From Bacteroidaceae bacterium (GTDB lineage: Bacteria; Bacteroidota; Bacteroidia; Bacteroidales; Bacteroidaceae): a stretch of 64,000 bases of DNA. Under the pieces are notes generated by a model. It did not search any database, was not told the origin of the DNA, and saw nothing but the letters and a program-made list of their open reading frames with translations. Position 1 is the stretch's first letter. Every line of letters begins with the position of its first letter. Positions 9,232 to 19,014 of this stretch are shown here, piece after piece. Position numbers and translations under genes: made by a program. The stretch lies in NCBI GenBank assembly GCA_017469925.1, contig JAFUFK010000017.1, forward strand, positions 1 to 64,000, read 5' to 3'.

Positions 9232-11442
9232 TTATCTCTGTGGTAAGGGGAAGTACCAGTTCTTGGTATCCTGAAGCTTGCCAAGCAGAGTCTGGTCGCG
9301 ACGGGCCACACGGGTAGCAAGATAGTTGGGGTCGCTACGACGATGGGCTACGCGCATGAGGTCGAAGAAACGAGTGCCTTCGAAGGCCAGTTCAAGTGCC
9401 TCTTCGTCAACGATGAGGTCTTCAACGCAGTTCTGTACAACGTCGTCGTAATCGCCACTATAGATGTCTTCCTTCGTAAGGGTAACGCCATATTCCTTTG
9501 CCTTCTCGATGACTTTCTTGACATAGTCGAAGGAACTGGTTTTGTCATTGTAGCGCGGTGTCCCGCAACCATGTGTGTGGATACCATAGGTAATGCCGTC
9601 ATCGCCATCGACAGATACCGACGTGGAGATCCAGATGCGTGAGGTCAGAGAGGTGCGATATCCTATACGCTCAGTAGCGTTGTTACCGTTCAGCGTTTCA
9701 AATGAGAAGTTGAGGAAACTGGGCGACTTCTTTACCTCGCGTTGGTCGAGGTAATAGAGGGCTGCGGAGCATCCTTCGTCGGGGTAGTTCTCATAGGAAA
9801 GGGCAGCCCAGTTATAGCGGGCATTGGCGAGTATTTCCTCCGTGATAACGCTATCCTCAAGCATCTGGCTTAAGAGTGCATCGAGGGATTCCCGAGTGGG
9901 GCAAGTGCCCTCTTCCCAAGTGGTGGGAACGATACCAATAGAGTCGAGTACGGCAATCCAAGTGCTATCCTTTACTGCATAGTCGGGACTGTTGGCTTCG
10001 GGATACCAGTTGTCGTTCTTGCAGAGACCATTCTTCAGTATGGCGAACGCATAACTGGGATAGCCGGCACGATTCAAGGCCTCGGCATAGCGTAGCCATA
10101 CCATTGACTTACGATAAATCATGTGCGACACGGTGCTAAATCCAGATGGGTTAAGCTTCGTGATGAACTTCTCGGTATTGCGCAGGCCGTTGGGATAGGT
10201 CTGAGAGATGTCGCGTACCCAATACTGGCGGGCATCGCCAATTTCGGGATCGATGGTTATCGAGGCTTGAGCAGCTTCGGTAGCATTGGAGGCGATGTAG
10301 AGTTCGAAGTCCTGAGCCTTGCAAAGATCGAAGTATGCCTCGCTGGCAGCCAACTGCTTCACATCATACTGGGGAGTCAGTGTGACGGTGGCATTGGTGG
10401 CTGACGTGGTGTCGCTAGTCTCCTCGGTGCGAACGCGAATCTCACTATCATAACCATAGAGACCATTCACGCCACGGAGCACAATACCCCAAAGACTGTT
10501 CGTAGAAGAGGGAATAGCCGTGATAGACTCGTCCGTACTGCTGACAACGTCCGTCTGGCTCCATGGGGCGCTGCCGGTGAAGAGATAAGTTGGTTTGTCC
10601 ATGCCTTCGCCCTTATAGCCATAGCAGTAGTTGCTTGCAGGCAGTGCACCACCAGGAACCATCTTGCCCATACCCTGATTGTTCGACAGATAGTCGTAGT
10701 AGTACTGAGCAGCAATGGCACAACTCTGGGGATCGCCCTTGGTTAGATAGAGGTCGCCCATAATAAGGTTGAGCGGTATCATTGCCTTTGTGCTGTGGCA
10801 AACAGCCTCGTAGTTTCCCAACTGTGGTTGGCCGTAGAGCAATTCGGTCTGTAATGCGCGAGTCAGTCTGGGAGCCAGCATGTCCACCAAATTGTCAGCA
10901 TTGACGGTCGGGTGGTTCTGTGCAAAAGCATTGATGTCATCCGTCGTCAGTAAAGGTTCGGTGTAGAAAGGCACCTCGCCATAGACCTGAACCAGTTGCA
11001 GGTAAGTCCAGGCACGGATGGCCTCGACTTGTGCTGCCTCCTTCATCATGTAGGGTTGCAACGTTCCCGTAACACGGTTGGTGTCGCAGTAGGCCAGATA
11101 GGCGTTGCAGGAGTTGATTACGTGGTAATAGTCGCTTGCCTGCAAGTAACGGCAGCTACCGTCAACGGCCTTCTCCATGTCAAAGTCGAGAATGGCCTTG
11201 ATGGAGTCGCTGACGTAAGCCGTACCATTTACCAATTCGCCACGGCACTCTCCGAGTACGATGTAGCGCTCAGCCAGATTCTGGAGGGGCTTCAGCACAC
11301 CCCAGTAACTGTAGAGTGTATCTTGAGCCGGTTCATAGAGATGACGCTCGCTATCGGGCGAGAGCATGTCTTCGCAAGATGTTGTCATCGCACCAAAAGC
11401 GATGCAACAGATAAGTAAACTTATAATAGATGTCTTTTTCAT
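9232..11442 (-). CDS. SusD/RagB-family outer-membrane lipoprotein (PUL, distal copy)
   Basis: A 736-residue predicted surface lipoprotein that captures oligosaccharides for its SusC partner. The signal peptide ends at Cys23 (MTTSC, then acidic ED), consistent with Bacteroidota lipoprotein export. The C-terminal SusD signature FEGTRFFDLMRVAHRRSDPN is present about 30 residues from the end. It is longer than most SusD proteins (about 500-600). It is the last gene of the operon, 12 bp after the partner SusC gene, and is followed by the convergent terminator at 9164-9216. The glycan bound cannot be inferred. Confidence 0.93.
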   Translation of the reverse strand: MKKTSIISLLICCIAFGAMTTSCEDMLSPDSERHLYEPAQDTLYSYWGVLKPLQNLAERYIVLGECRGELVNGTAYVSDSIKAILDFDMEKAVDGSCRYLQASDYYHVINSCNAYLAYCDTNRVTGTLQPYMMKEAAQVEAIRAWTYLQLVQVYGEVPFYTEPLLTTDDINAFAQNHPTVNADNLVDMLAPRLTRALQTELLYGQPQLGNYEAVCHSTKAMIPLNLIMGDLYLTKGDPQSCAIAAQYYYDYLSNNQGMGKMVPGGALPASNYCYGYKGEGMDKPTYLFTGSAPWSQTDVVSSTDESITAIPSSTNSLWGIVLRGVNGLYGYDSEIRVRTEETSDTTSATNATVTLTPQYDVKQLAASEAYFDLCKAQDFELYIASNATEAAQASITIDPEIGDARQYWVRDISQTYPNGLRNTEKFITKLNPSGFSTVSHMIYRKSMVWLRYAEALNRAGYPSYAFAILKNGLCKNDNWYPEANSPDYAVKDSTWIAVLDSIGIVPTTWEEGTCPTRESLDALLSQMLEDSVITEEILANARYNWAALSYENYPDEGCSAALYYLDQREVKKSPSFLNFSFETLNGNNATERIGYRTSLTSRIWISTSVSVDGDDGITYGIHTHGCGTPRYNDKTSSFDYVKKVIEKAKEYGVTLTKEDIYSGDYDDVVQNCVEDLIVDEEALELAFEGTRFFDLMRVAHRRSDPNYLATRVARRDQTLLGKLQDTKNWYFPLPQR

Positions 11443-11454
11443 AGTTGTACGGGA

Positions 11455-14400
11455 TTACAAGTTGATGGAAAGACCTAAATTAAAGCTGCGGCCACTGGGA
11501 ATGAGCCCCGTGTCTATGCCCTGATAAAGCGAACTATTTCGGCTCGACATTTCGGGATCGGTACCCAGGTACTTGGTGATGGTCCACAGGTTGTTGCCTT
11601 CGGCCCAAATCTTCAAGCCCTGCAACCAACTGTTGGAGTAGGGGAGGTTGTAGGTAAGGCGAACGTTCTTCAGCTTCAGGTAGCTGCCGTCCTCAATCCA
11701 GCGATCGCTCATGCGCTCGTTGTTGCGCCAGTCGTCGCTTTCAATGTAGCATACCTTCGGGAGTGAGGTTTGCTGATTTTCGTAAGTCCAACGACTCAGT
11801 ACGGCAGTGGTCTGGTTATAGGTCGTATTCATGCTTTCAAGCATCGAACGCTGGTAGTTATAAACGTCGTTGCCCAGAGAGTACTTGAAGTTGACATCCA
11901 GTCGCAGGTTCTTCCAGGTAAGGCTGGTGTAGATGTTACCATAGATGTCAGGGTTTGGGTTACCGATGACAACCTTATCGGCATCGTCGATGACACCGTC
12001 ACCATTCTGGTCAACGAAGCGGACGTCGCCAGCAAGGAAGTTGCGATACGGATCTTCGCTCAGACCTGTAGGATACTTCAGATAACCCATGGCACCAGCT
12101 TGCGAAGCATCGGCATCGTTAGCCAGGATACCATTGGTCTGCCAACCGAAGAAGCTACCTGCGGCATAGCCGACGGCAGTCAGCACATTCTCCGTGCCAT
12201 AGATGCTGCTGGTGTAGCCATTGAGTTGCTTCGTAACCTTTCCATTGGCATCGGTCAGGGTAATCTTGTTCTCGCTGGGCAGAGAGGTAATCTCGTTATT
12301 GTAGTGACCGAGGGTGGCACCAACTTCCCACTTCCAGTCCTTCTTGTTGATGAGGGCAGCATTTACGTTGAACTCGAAACCTGTGTTGCGCATCGAACCT
12401 TCATTGGTCCAGTACTTCTGCATACCAGATACATAGTGCAGGTCCTTGATGGTGAGCAGATTGTCAACGTTGTGGCGGAAGAGATCGATGCCTGCATGCA
12501 GGCGGTTCTTCAGGAACGAACCTTCGAGACCTACGTTCCACTTCGTGACGGTCTCCCACTGGATGGTGCTGTTTTCAATGTTGGAGAGCACAAGGCCAAC
12601 GGTGGTCTTTGTTACCTGCTGGCTCTCCCAGTATGTGCGGGCTGCGTAGTAGTCGAGGTCGTCATTACCACTCTGGTCAACGCCTGCGGTTAGTTTCAGG
12701 TAATTAATGCCCCGACCGGTTTTGAACCAGTCTTCGTTGCTGATAATCCAGCCTAACTGCAAACTGGGGAATACGCCCCAGCTAACACCGCCAAGTTGGA
12801 AGCCATCCTTCGTGTTGTTACCAAACTTACTGCTGGACTGGCTACTGATGGTGAAGTCGGCGAAGTACTTGTGGGCATAGTTATAGGATGCGTCCAGATA
12901 GTACGTCATGTCAATCCAGTTGTCCTTCGTGCCACCGTAGTTGATGTATTGCATGTTCTTGCTGAGGTTAGGCAACTTGTCATTCTCGTTGTTGTAGCCA
13001 CGCATGTAGCTGTAGGAGTACGAGAAGTTGTTGTAACGCCAGCCTCCGAATACGTCGATGTTGTGAGCACCGTAGGAGTTCTTCCATTCCAGACGCAAGT
13101 CGTTGTTGATGGTCGTTTCCTTGGTGAACTGCGACTTCAGTACAGAGGTGATATAGCCACGGTCGTTCAGCATGTATTGCGTAGTACCGGCGATGGGGAG
13201 GAAGTACTTCTCATTGTTGCGGTTCAGCTGGTAGTTGAAGCGGTCGCTGATGCTGAACTGCTTGGTGATTTGGTACTTCGGGCTTACGTTGATGTTGATT
13301 TGGGTAAGCTCGGCGTAGTTCTTATTCTTGCCCTTACCATTTTGCAGTACCCAATATGGGTTGCGCAGGCTCTCGTTGATTCCCATGTATTGGGGGAACT
13401 TGAAAGGATTCTGTACCCAAGTGGTATTGTCGCCACTGGCATACTTACCAGAGTACTCCTTCGAGATCAGCAACTGACCCGCAGCATCGTCATGGTAGTA
13501 GGCATAGGGGCTAATCATCGGGCTCTGGATGAGTCCGAGCACGTTGGTGCTACCGATGTTCTGCATGTCATAGTCCTCGCTCCAGCCATTATCCAGCACG
13601 TTATAGGCTGTTTGGTTGTATGCAATGTCCAGACCCGTAGTCAGTTTGCTGGCAATCTTAATGTCGGTGTTGAAACGCAGGTTCAGACGACTGAAGTCAG
13701 TGCCTTTCTGCGTAGCATCGGCCTTAGTATAGCCCAGCGACAGAGAGTACATACCGATTTCGTCACCACCCTCGACATTAATCTTGTAGTTCTGCACGAA
13801 GGTGTTGCGGTACATATCTTTCTGCCAGTCGGTATCGTTGTGGAACACCTTGTAATAATAGTTGCTTGGGTTGTCATTGAGGAAAGCCCAGTTTACATTG
13901 CTGATACCACTATTGCTACCCATCACGTTGACGTCCTTCACCGTACTCGTAAGGTCACCCAGATAGGTACGATAGTCGTGCCCATTCAGCATGTCAAGTT
14001 TCTTTGGTGTGAGTTCGGTTCCTCCGTACAGGCGGACATTAATCTTCGTGGTCATGCTCTTGCCGCGTTTGGTCTTAATGACGATAACGCCATTGCCGCC
14101 CTTTGCACCGTAGAGAGCTGTTCCGTTCTTCAGCACTTCGATGCTCTCCACGTTTTCTGGGTCGAGACCTGAAAGCAGATTGTTATAAAAACCCTCATGA
14201 AGGCTTGTACGCTCATACTCGGGGTCGATGATGTTGCCATCGATGACGATGAGGGGCTGGGCGTTAGCGTTGAGAGAGTTGATACCACGAATGGTCATGT
14301 AGGTACCTTGTCCAGGCAGACCGCTACGGCTAATGCTATGAATCGAGCCTGCGAGTTTGTTCTCGATGTCAGTCTCCACAGTGATGCTGCTGGTCTGGTC

Positions 14401-14889
14401 CAAGATGGCCGAGGCCTTTGCCGTAATCGTCGTACCGTCGGTATAGTAGGAGTTGAACACGTCACTAATCATGGAGGTGTTCATGTCGCGGTCCTTCTTG
14501 ATGGCCAATTGTTGAGGCACATAGCCAGGAACCACCAGATAAAGGGTGTGGACAAAGGTTGGTACACTGATAGAATAGGTACCGTCCTCTTCCGTCAGTA
14601 CAGAGTACTTTTCGTAGCCCAGTGCCTGAATGCGCACACCGCCGAGGGGTTGGCCCGTGGCGTTGTCGGTAACAAGGCCCTTGACTGTCTGCATCTCGTA
14701 TTGCTTCTGTGCTTTCTCGTTCTCTGCCTTACGCTTATTATAAATGGTAATGGCAGCAGCATCTGCAGAATCTGCATCTTCAGTTGCATCCTGAGCAAAT
14801 GCCGGAGAGAAACATACGCACGAAAGCATCATTAAGCACAACCCTCTTTTGAGAATTACGTGCAGGAATCTATTGCTTGTCTTTTTCAT
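11455..14889 (-). CDS. SusC/RagA-family TonB-dependent transporter (PUL, distal copy)
   Basis: A 1144-residue outer-membrane beta-barrel importing oligomers with TonB energy. Order: signal peptide to about residue 33 (CFSPAFAQ), a carboxypeptidase-regulatory-like domain at roughly 65-140, then the plug with the SusC hallmark GTYMTIRGINSLNANAQPL followed by VIDG. The barrel fills the rest and ends SFNLGLSINL. Length and order match SusC. It follows a fasciclin gene by 5 bp and precedes the paired SusD by 12 bp. It differs clearly from the second SusC at 20974-24552, so the two are not a recent duplication. Confidence 0.95.
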   Translation of the reverse strand: MKKTSNRFLHVILKRGLCLMMLSCVCFSPAFAQDATEDADSADAAAITIYNKRKAENEKAQKQYEMQTVKGLVTDNATGQPLGGVRIQALGYEKYSVLTEEDGTYSISVPTFVHTLYLVVPGYVPQQLAIKKDRDMNTSMISDVFNSYYTDGTTITAKASAILDQTSSITVETDIENKLAGSIHSISRSGLPGQGTYMTIRGINSLNANAQPLIVIDGNIIDPEYERTSLHEGFYNNLLSGLDPENVESIEVLKNGTALYGAKGGNGVIVIKTKRGKSMTTKINVRLYGGTELTPKKLDMLNGHDYRTYLGDLTSTVKDVNVMGSNSGISNVNWAFLNDNPSNYYYKVFHNDTDWQKDMYRNTFVQNYKINVEGGDEIGMYSLSLGYTKADATQKGTDFSRLNLRFNTDIKIASKLTTGLDIAYNQTAYNVLDNGWSEDYDMQNIGSTNVLGLIQSPMISPYAYYHDDAAGQLLISKEYSGKYASGDNTTWVQNPFKFPQYMGINESLRNPYWVLQNGKGKNKNYAELTQININVSPKYQITKQFSISDRFNYQLNRNNEKYFLPIAGTTQYMLNDRGYITSVLKSQFTKETTINNDLRLEWKNSYGAHNIDVFGGWRYNNFSYSYSYMRGYNNENDKLPNLSKNMQYINYGGTKDNWIDMTYYLDASYNYAHKYFADFTISSQSSSKFGNNTKDGFQLGGVSWGVFPSLQLGWIISNEDWFKTGRGINYLKLTAGVDQSGNDDLDYYAARTYWESQQVTKTTVGLVLSNIENSTIQWETVTKWNVGLEGSFLKNRLHAGIDLFRHNVDNLLTIKDLHYVSGMQKYWTNEGSMRNTGFEFNVNAALINKKDWKWEVGATLGHYNNEITSLPSENKITLTDANGKVTKQLNGYTSSIYGTENVLTAVGYAAGSFFGWQTNGILANDADASQAGAMGYLKYPTGLSEDPYRNFLAGDVRFVDQNGDGVIDDADKVVIGNPNPDIYGNIYTSLTWKNLRLDVNFKYSLGNDVYNYQRSMLESMNTTYNQTTAVLSRWTYENQQTSLPKVCYIESDDWRNNERMSDRWIEDGSYLKLKNVRLTYNLPYSNSWLQGLKIWAEGNNLWTITKYLGTDPEMSSRNSSLYQGIDTGLIPSGRSFNLGLSINL

Positions 14890-14894
14890 AGTTC

Positions 14895-16769
14895 TTAGTC
14901 TTTACTTCTCAGAATGAAACGATCGATACAGATTGCGTTGCTGTATCCGCTGCGACGGTCGGCGGCAGAGGTATTTGTCGTCAACTGCAGTGTAGGATAG
15001 CTGAAGCGCAAGTTCTTGTAGCTGTAGGGGAATTCGAAGTCTTCGAAGAGCAGTAGCGTGTCAACCTTCTCACCGTTGTAGTCGATGGTGGCACTCTGGA
15101 GCGTAGCTTCGCGACCGGTTTCTGCACCATTGCAATAGCTGATGGTGGCACGAATCTTGTGCTTAACGGTGTCGCCGACGATGGTGTCGCTACTGGTCAT
15201 ATAGAAGTTGGGGACCATGACCACGTAGATGTCGTACTTACCACTCATGACCTCACTTTCGCGGTTCTCGCCGTCGGTACCCACAAGTTTGAAGTCGAAA
15301 CGGGGGTTACTAGAGGCACTTTGGGGATAGAGGAAGTAGAAGTTATCTTCGCTGACACGTCCTACACTATCTACCCATGCCGAGGCAGCCGAATTGCTGA
15401 ACGAGAAACTCTGTGAGGTACCCTGTGCATTACTGGTGTTGAAGAAACTGCGATAATCAACCTCTACGTAGAGGTCGGGCTTGTAGAGCTTGGCGGGGAA
15501 GTTCCACTCGTCCTTCACGATGCCCACACCATTGCTGACATCCACTTGCTTACCATCCAGGAGCGTCGTCTTATCCCAGTTCTCATCCGTGCGAAGGGTG
15601 TCGCCGAAGGTGTTGAGGAAATACTCAGCACTCTGGCCCTTCTCAGCCAGGAATTCATCGAGATGCCAACGGCCAATCTGGCCAGCGGCATTAGGCTGAT
15701 AGTGGAGGTTGAAGCAGAGGGGCGATGCAATGTCCATCATAATGTTCTTCTCCTTCAGGGAGTCTGTGTTGAGCAGACCAGCCTTGGGCAGGAAAATGTT
15801 GCTCGTGCCCTGGTCTTGCTTTTGCTTATCTACGTACTTGGGAGCGTAGTTATAGTACTTCTCCAGTTTCTGGTAAGCACTGTTCCAAGCATTATCAGTC
15901 GGCATGAGCAGGATGAAGGTAGAGTCTTCACCGATGATGTTGGCACCGAAACTCTCGTCATAGGTCAGATACTGGTCCGTATTTGTCTCCGAGGGGAAGC
16001 GATGCGTGCTCGCGAACATAGCGTTGGTCGTGAAGTAAACACTATCTACATACGTGGGGTTACCATCAATGTCGGGGTTACCCTCGATACTGTTGTTCTC
16101 GCTGAAGTAGGTTGTATCGTTTTCGACCAGATAGTCGTGGAACACGCTCATGCTGTTGCTCTCGGCATTGGTCTTGTCCTTCAGGAATTCGTACAGGTTG
16201 TACTTGAAGGGCAGGAGTGTGTGGACGGAGTGCAACGTACCGTTCGTGGCAGCCACGTTCTTCTTGTCGAGGGGAACTTCCTGCATCAAGAACTGGTTCT
16301 TGTCAAAGACCATCTTCTTGCCGTTGAGCATGGTCAGTGTGTCAACGCCGCCGCCCGTAGCAACCTGGCGCCACAGCGTCATGGTGTTGGCCATCAGCTG
16401 CTGCTGTACGGTATAGCCGTTTTCGCTTCCGGCCATGTCGAGCCATTTCTGGTATTCAGCATCCGTAAATGCATCGTTTGCGGGTACCCACACTGTGGTC
16501 AGCATAGAGCCCTCCAGCATGTCCTTGAAGGTGTAATTCGCTTGTGGATGAGTCTCGTCGCGATAGAACGTCGCCTTTTCGGCAATGCTCTTGAATCGGC
16601 TGTACTCAGCGTTCTGGGAGATGATGTCCCACAGGGTCTCAGTAGCCGCGGGGTCGTCACCCGGATGATAGTGATCGTCGATAATGTCCGAGCAACTGGG
16701 GAAGGCCAGGACTATGCCTCCCATTATCGCGGCACCGATGTACTTTTGTATTCTTTTCATGATTGTCAA
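14895..16769 (-). CDS. Fasciclin-domain lipoprotein (624 residues)
   Basis: A predicted lipoprotein with lipobox AFPSC and Cys26, followed by SDIIDD. At least two fasciclin (FAS1)-like regions can be traced. One spans about residues 44-200 (WVPANDAFTDAEYQKWLD; then NGTLHSVHTLLPF, the typical end of a FAS1 domain). A second starts near 290 (FILLMPTDNAWNSAYQKLEK). FAS1 domains mediate adhesion or ligand binding. Encoded immediately before SusC/SusD, it probably acts as an accessory surface binding protein. The start may be ATG 16760 (fourth residue). The 32-bp gap upstream contains an AT-rich imperfect repeat of TCAATT-type words. Confidence 0.85.
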   Translation of the reverse strand: MTIMKRIQKYIGAAIMGGIVLAFPSCSDIIDDHYHPGDDPAATETLWDIISQNAEYSRFKSIAEKATFYRDETHPQANYTFKDMLEGSMLTTVWVPANDAFTDAEYQKWLDMAGSENGYTVQQQLMANTMTLWRQVATGGGVDTLTMLNGKKMVFDKNQFLMQEVPLDKKNVAATNGTLHSVHTLLPFKYNLYEFLKDKTNAESNSMSVFHDYLVENDTTYFSENNSIEGNPDIDGNPTYVDSVYFTTNAMFASTHRFPSETNTDQYLTYDESFGANIIGEDSTFILLMPTDNAWNSAYQKLEKYYNYAPKYVDKQKQDQGTSNIFLPKAGLLNTDSLKEKNIMMDIASPLCFNLHYQPNAAGQIGRWHLDEFLAEKGQSAEYFLNTFGDTLRTDENWDKTTLLDGKQVDVSNGVGIVKDEWNFPAKLYKPDLYVEVDYRSFFNTSNAQGTSQSFSFSNSAASAWVDSVGRVSEDNFYFLYPQSASSNPRFDFKLVGTDGENRESEVMSGKYDIYVVMVPNFYMTSSDTIVGDTVKHKIRATISYCNGAETGREATLQSATIDYNGEKVDTLLLFEDFEFPYSYKNLRFSYPTLQLTTNTSAADRRSGYSNAICIDRFILRSKD

Positions 16770-16801
16770 TTTTCAGTTATCAATTGTCCAATATGCCTTT
16801 A

Positions 16802-19009
16802 TTACCAAATGTCTTCGGGAGTCATGGGGTTATCATAAACTTCCTTTGCGCAGTATTCGAAGTAGTCCATGTAGAATTCCTTCAGGTCGTCGTCGAGTAC
16901 GCTCTTAAACTTCAGGTAATATACCACGTCGGGATACATGTATTCGCGGACGATGATGCGGCGCAGGTTCTGCTCGTTGACGCGTGCATAGTTGCTTCCG
17001 CCTGGGGTACCGGCATAGATGGCCGGGCCCTTCATGAAGCCGTTGTTGCGCATCTTCTTGTCAACTTCGGCGTTGTAGTCATCGTCGTCGGTATCTTTTT
17101 CCCACCCTACGAGAGTGGATGATACGTTACCCGAAGCCAATGCCCGGTAAGTACCGGCCTGGCGCAGGTCGAGAGGAATACCCATGGCGGGCAGATTGTC
17201 CTTGTCCTTGCCGAAGTAAACCTGACACATACTTCGCTTGCTGCTGTTCGACTGAACGGCGAAGCGAATCTCGTAGGTTCCGGCCTTTGGTACGGGGGGC
17301 AATGTGAAGATAACTTCGTACTTTCCACGAATATTGAACTCGTCGCCCTGCCAGTTCAGCCAGTTGCAGGCCAGACCGCTCAGGTAGTAGAAGTCTGTAC
17401 CCTCAAGCAGTTCGATGTTCTCGAGATACTTGTAGTTGTTGTCCGACGGCATACCGGCATAGAGCGTATTGTTACGGTTGGCGCGCAGGTCGTTGTTCAA
17501 GAACTCGGGACAGATGGAAGCCAAGTCGTAGCGAATGCGCTGCTTCTGCAACTCTTCGCGAGTGTGTTCGTCGTAAGCCAGCACCTTGTCGATGGGGTAG
17601 ATGTAGGCATTGACCAGGTCGATGCCGTTCTCCGTACGGACTACGATACCTTCGTTCTCGGGAGTTACGCGATCTTCAGAGTAGTCGTCCCGACGGCCGT
17701 TTTTCAGCACGGGGAAGCGGTTGATGTAAACCTTGCTTTCGCCATCCAGCGAGAAGCGGGGACCAGCCTGGTAAAGCTTCATCAGACGGCGCTTACCCAT
17801 CGAAGTGTAGATTTCGTACGTAGGCACGGTGTATGCCATGCTCTTGTTGGCGTAGTTGTAGCCACGCTCGTTGTAGTGGATAACCAACTTTTCAGGCGAA
17901 AGTCGCATGGGCAACAGGTGATAGGTGAAGAACATGTTCAGGGCATTGTTCTCGTCCTTATAGTTTTTGTCGTCCTTTGCTTCGGGGTAGAAGCCCTTGC
18001 TTACGACCCATGCCTGGATGTCCTCGACCGTGATGTCCTGAGGCTCCTTACCCAGTTCGGTACGCCAGAAGTCGTCGGTCTCGGCGAACAGCGTGTAACC
18101 GTAGTAGCGATGCTCGGGCAGGTCACCATTCATCACATAGTTTCCATCGTTGAACGGAGGCAGTTTATCCACTCTGGGATCGTTCGTCTGTACCAGGTTC
18201 TCATAGATTTCATCCTTCACCTTGGTCAGGGTATCGGACAGGCCTGTGGCCAACATCATCTTGGCCATGACGATGTAGTCGCCACTGTTCTCGTCGATGA
18301 AACTCTTAAGCAAGTCTGACAAAGTCTCGTTGCTGGGAGCCACGACGCTGTGGACCTGATGGATGTAACCGTTGATGGTGTAGATGTCGCGGTTCTTGAG
18401 GTCGATGAGACAACCCTTGGTGATGTTGCCATCCTTGTCCTTGGCACCATTGACATATATGCTATCGGGATTCTTCCCATAGAATATGGTAAGCTTTCGC
18501 TCGTTCATATTCGCAATCGAGATTTCCTGTCCGTCATCGGGGAAACCACCACTCTGGACGGGGTCGAGGTCATTTCGCGTACCATCGAGGATACTGTTAT
18601 AGACAATAACCTTCTTGATGGAGTCGAGTGCAACTTCAGAGCGGAAACCGTCCCATGTGGGCTCGGTAAGGATGCCCTTTGTGTAAAGGGTGTCCAGGTA
18701 GTTCTGAATGGCCCCATTCGTAGGAGCAAACACGGTATATTTACCACGGGCCGACATCAGCTGATACACCGTCGATTCGGAGCGCGGGCTGATGGGCACC
18801 TCTTTCAGGAGTTGGATGTATTCGCTATACGTGGAGTCATGTTCGTCGAGGTAGCTCGTAATCGTATATTCCGTGAAGGTATAACGATTCGACATGTCAA
18901 TCTCCTCCTTACAACTCTGCATCAGCGTGCAGAGGGCAAACAAGGCCACGGCCAGCAATCCGTAGTTCCTAATCATATTGAACTTCTTATTCATACTTAC
19001 GTCCTCCAT
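16802..19009 (-). CDS. Fasciclin-domain lipoprotein (735 residues)
   Basis: A predicted lipoprotein (LMQSC then KEEID). The start may be ATG 18994 (MNKKFNMIRNYG), five residues in. A FAS1-like domain occupies about residues 50-235: YTVFAPTNGAIQNYLDTLY is the canonical H1 motif and GYIHQVHSVVAPSN its end. A second, less clear FAS1 region follows. The C-terminal third contains GTYEIRFAVQSNSSKRSMCQ, suggesting a beta-sandwich module. It starts 5 bp after the upstream SusD gene stops, inside the same operon. Ligand unknown. Confidence 0.83.
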   Translation of the reverse strand: MEDVSMNKKFNMIRNYGLLAVALFALCTLMQSCKEEIDMSNRYTFTEYTITSYLDEHDSTYSEYIQLLKEVPISPRSESTVYQLMSARGKYTVFAPTNGAIQNYLDTLYTKGILTEPTWDGFRSEVALDSIKKVIVYNSILDGTRNDLDPVQSGGFPDDGQEISIANMNERKLTIFYGKNPDSIYVNGAKDKDGNITKGCLIDLKNRDIYTINGYIHQVHSVVAPSNETLSDLLKSFIDENSGDYIVMAKMMLATGLSDTLTKVKDEIYENLVQTNDPRVDKLPPFNDGNYVMNGDLPEHRYYGYTLFAETDDFWRTELGKEPQDITVEDIQAWVVSKGFYPEAKDDKNYKDENNALNMFFTYHLLPMRLSPEKLVIHYNERGYNYANKSMAYTVPTYEIYTSMGKRRLMKLYQAGPRFSLDGESKVYINRFPVLKNGRRDDYSEDRVTPENEGIVVRTENGIDLVNAYIYPIDKVLAYDEHTREELQKQRIRYDLASICPEFLNNDLRANRNNTLYAGMPSDNNYKYLENIELLEGTDFYYLSGLACNWLNWQGDEFNIRGKYEVIFTLPPVPKAGTYEIRFAVQSNSSKRSMCQVYFGKDKDNLPAMGIPLDLRQAGTYRALASGNVSSTLVGWEKDTDDDDYNAEVDKKMRNNGFMKGPAIYAGTPGGSNYARVNEQNLRRIIVREYMYPDVVYYLKFKSVLDDDLKEFYMDYFEYCAKEVYDNPMTPEDIW

Positions 19010-19014
19010 GATGT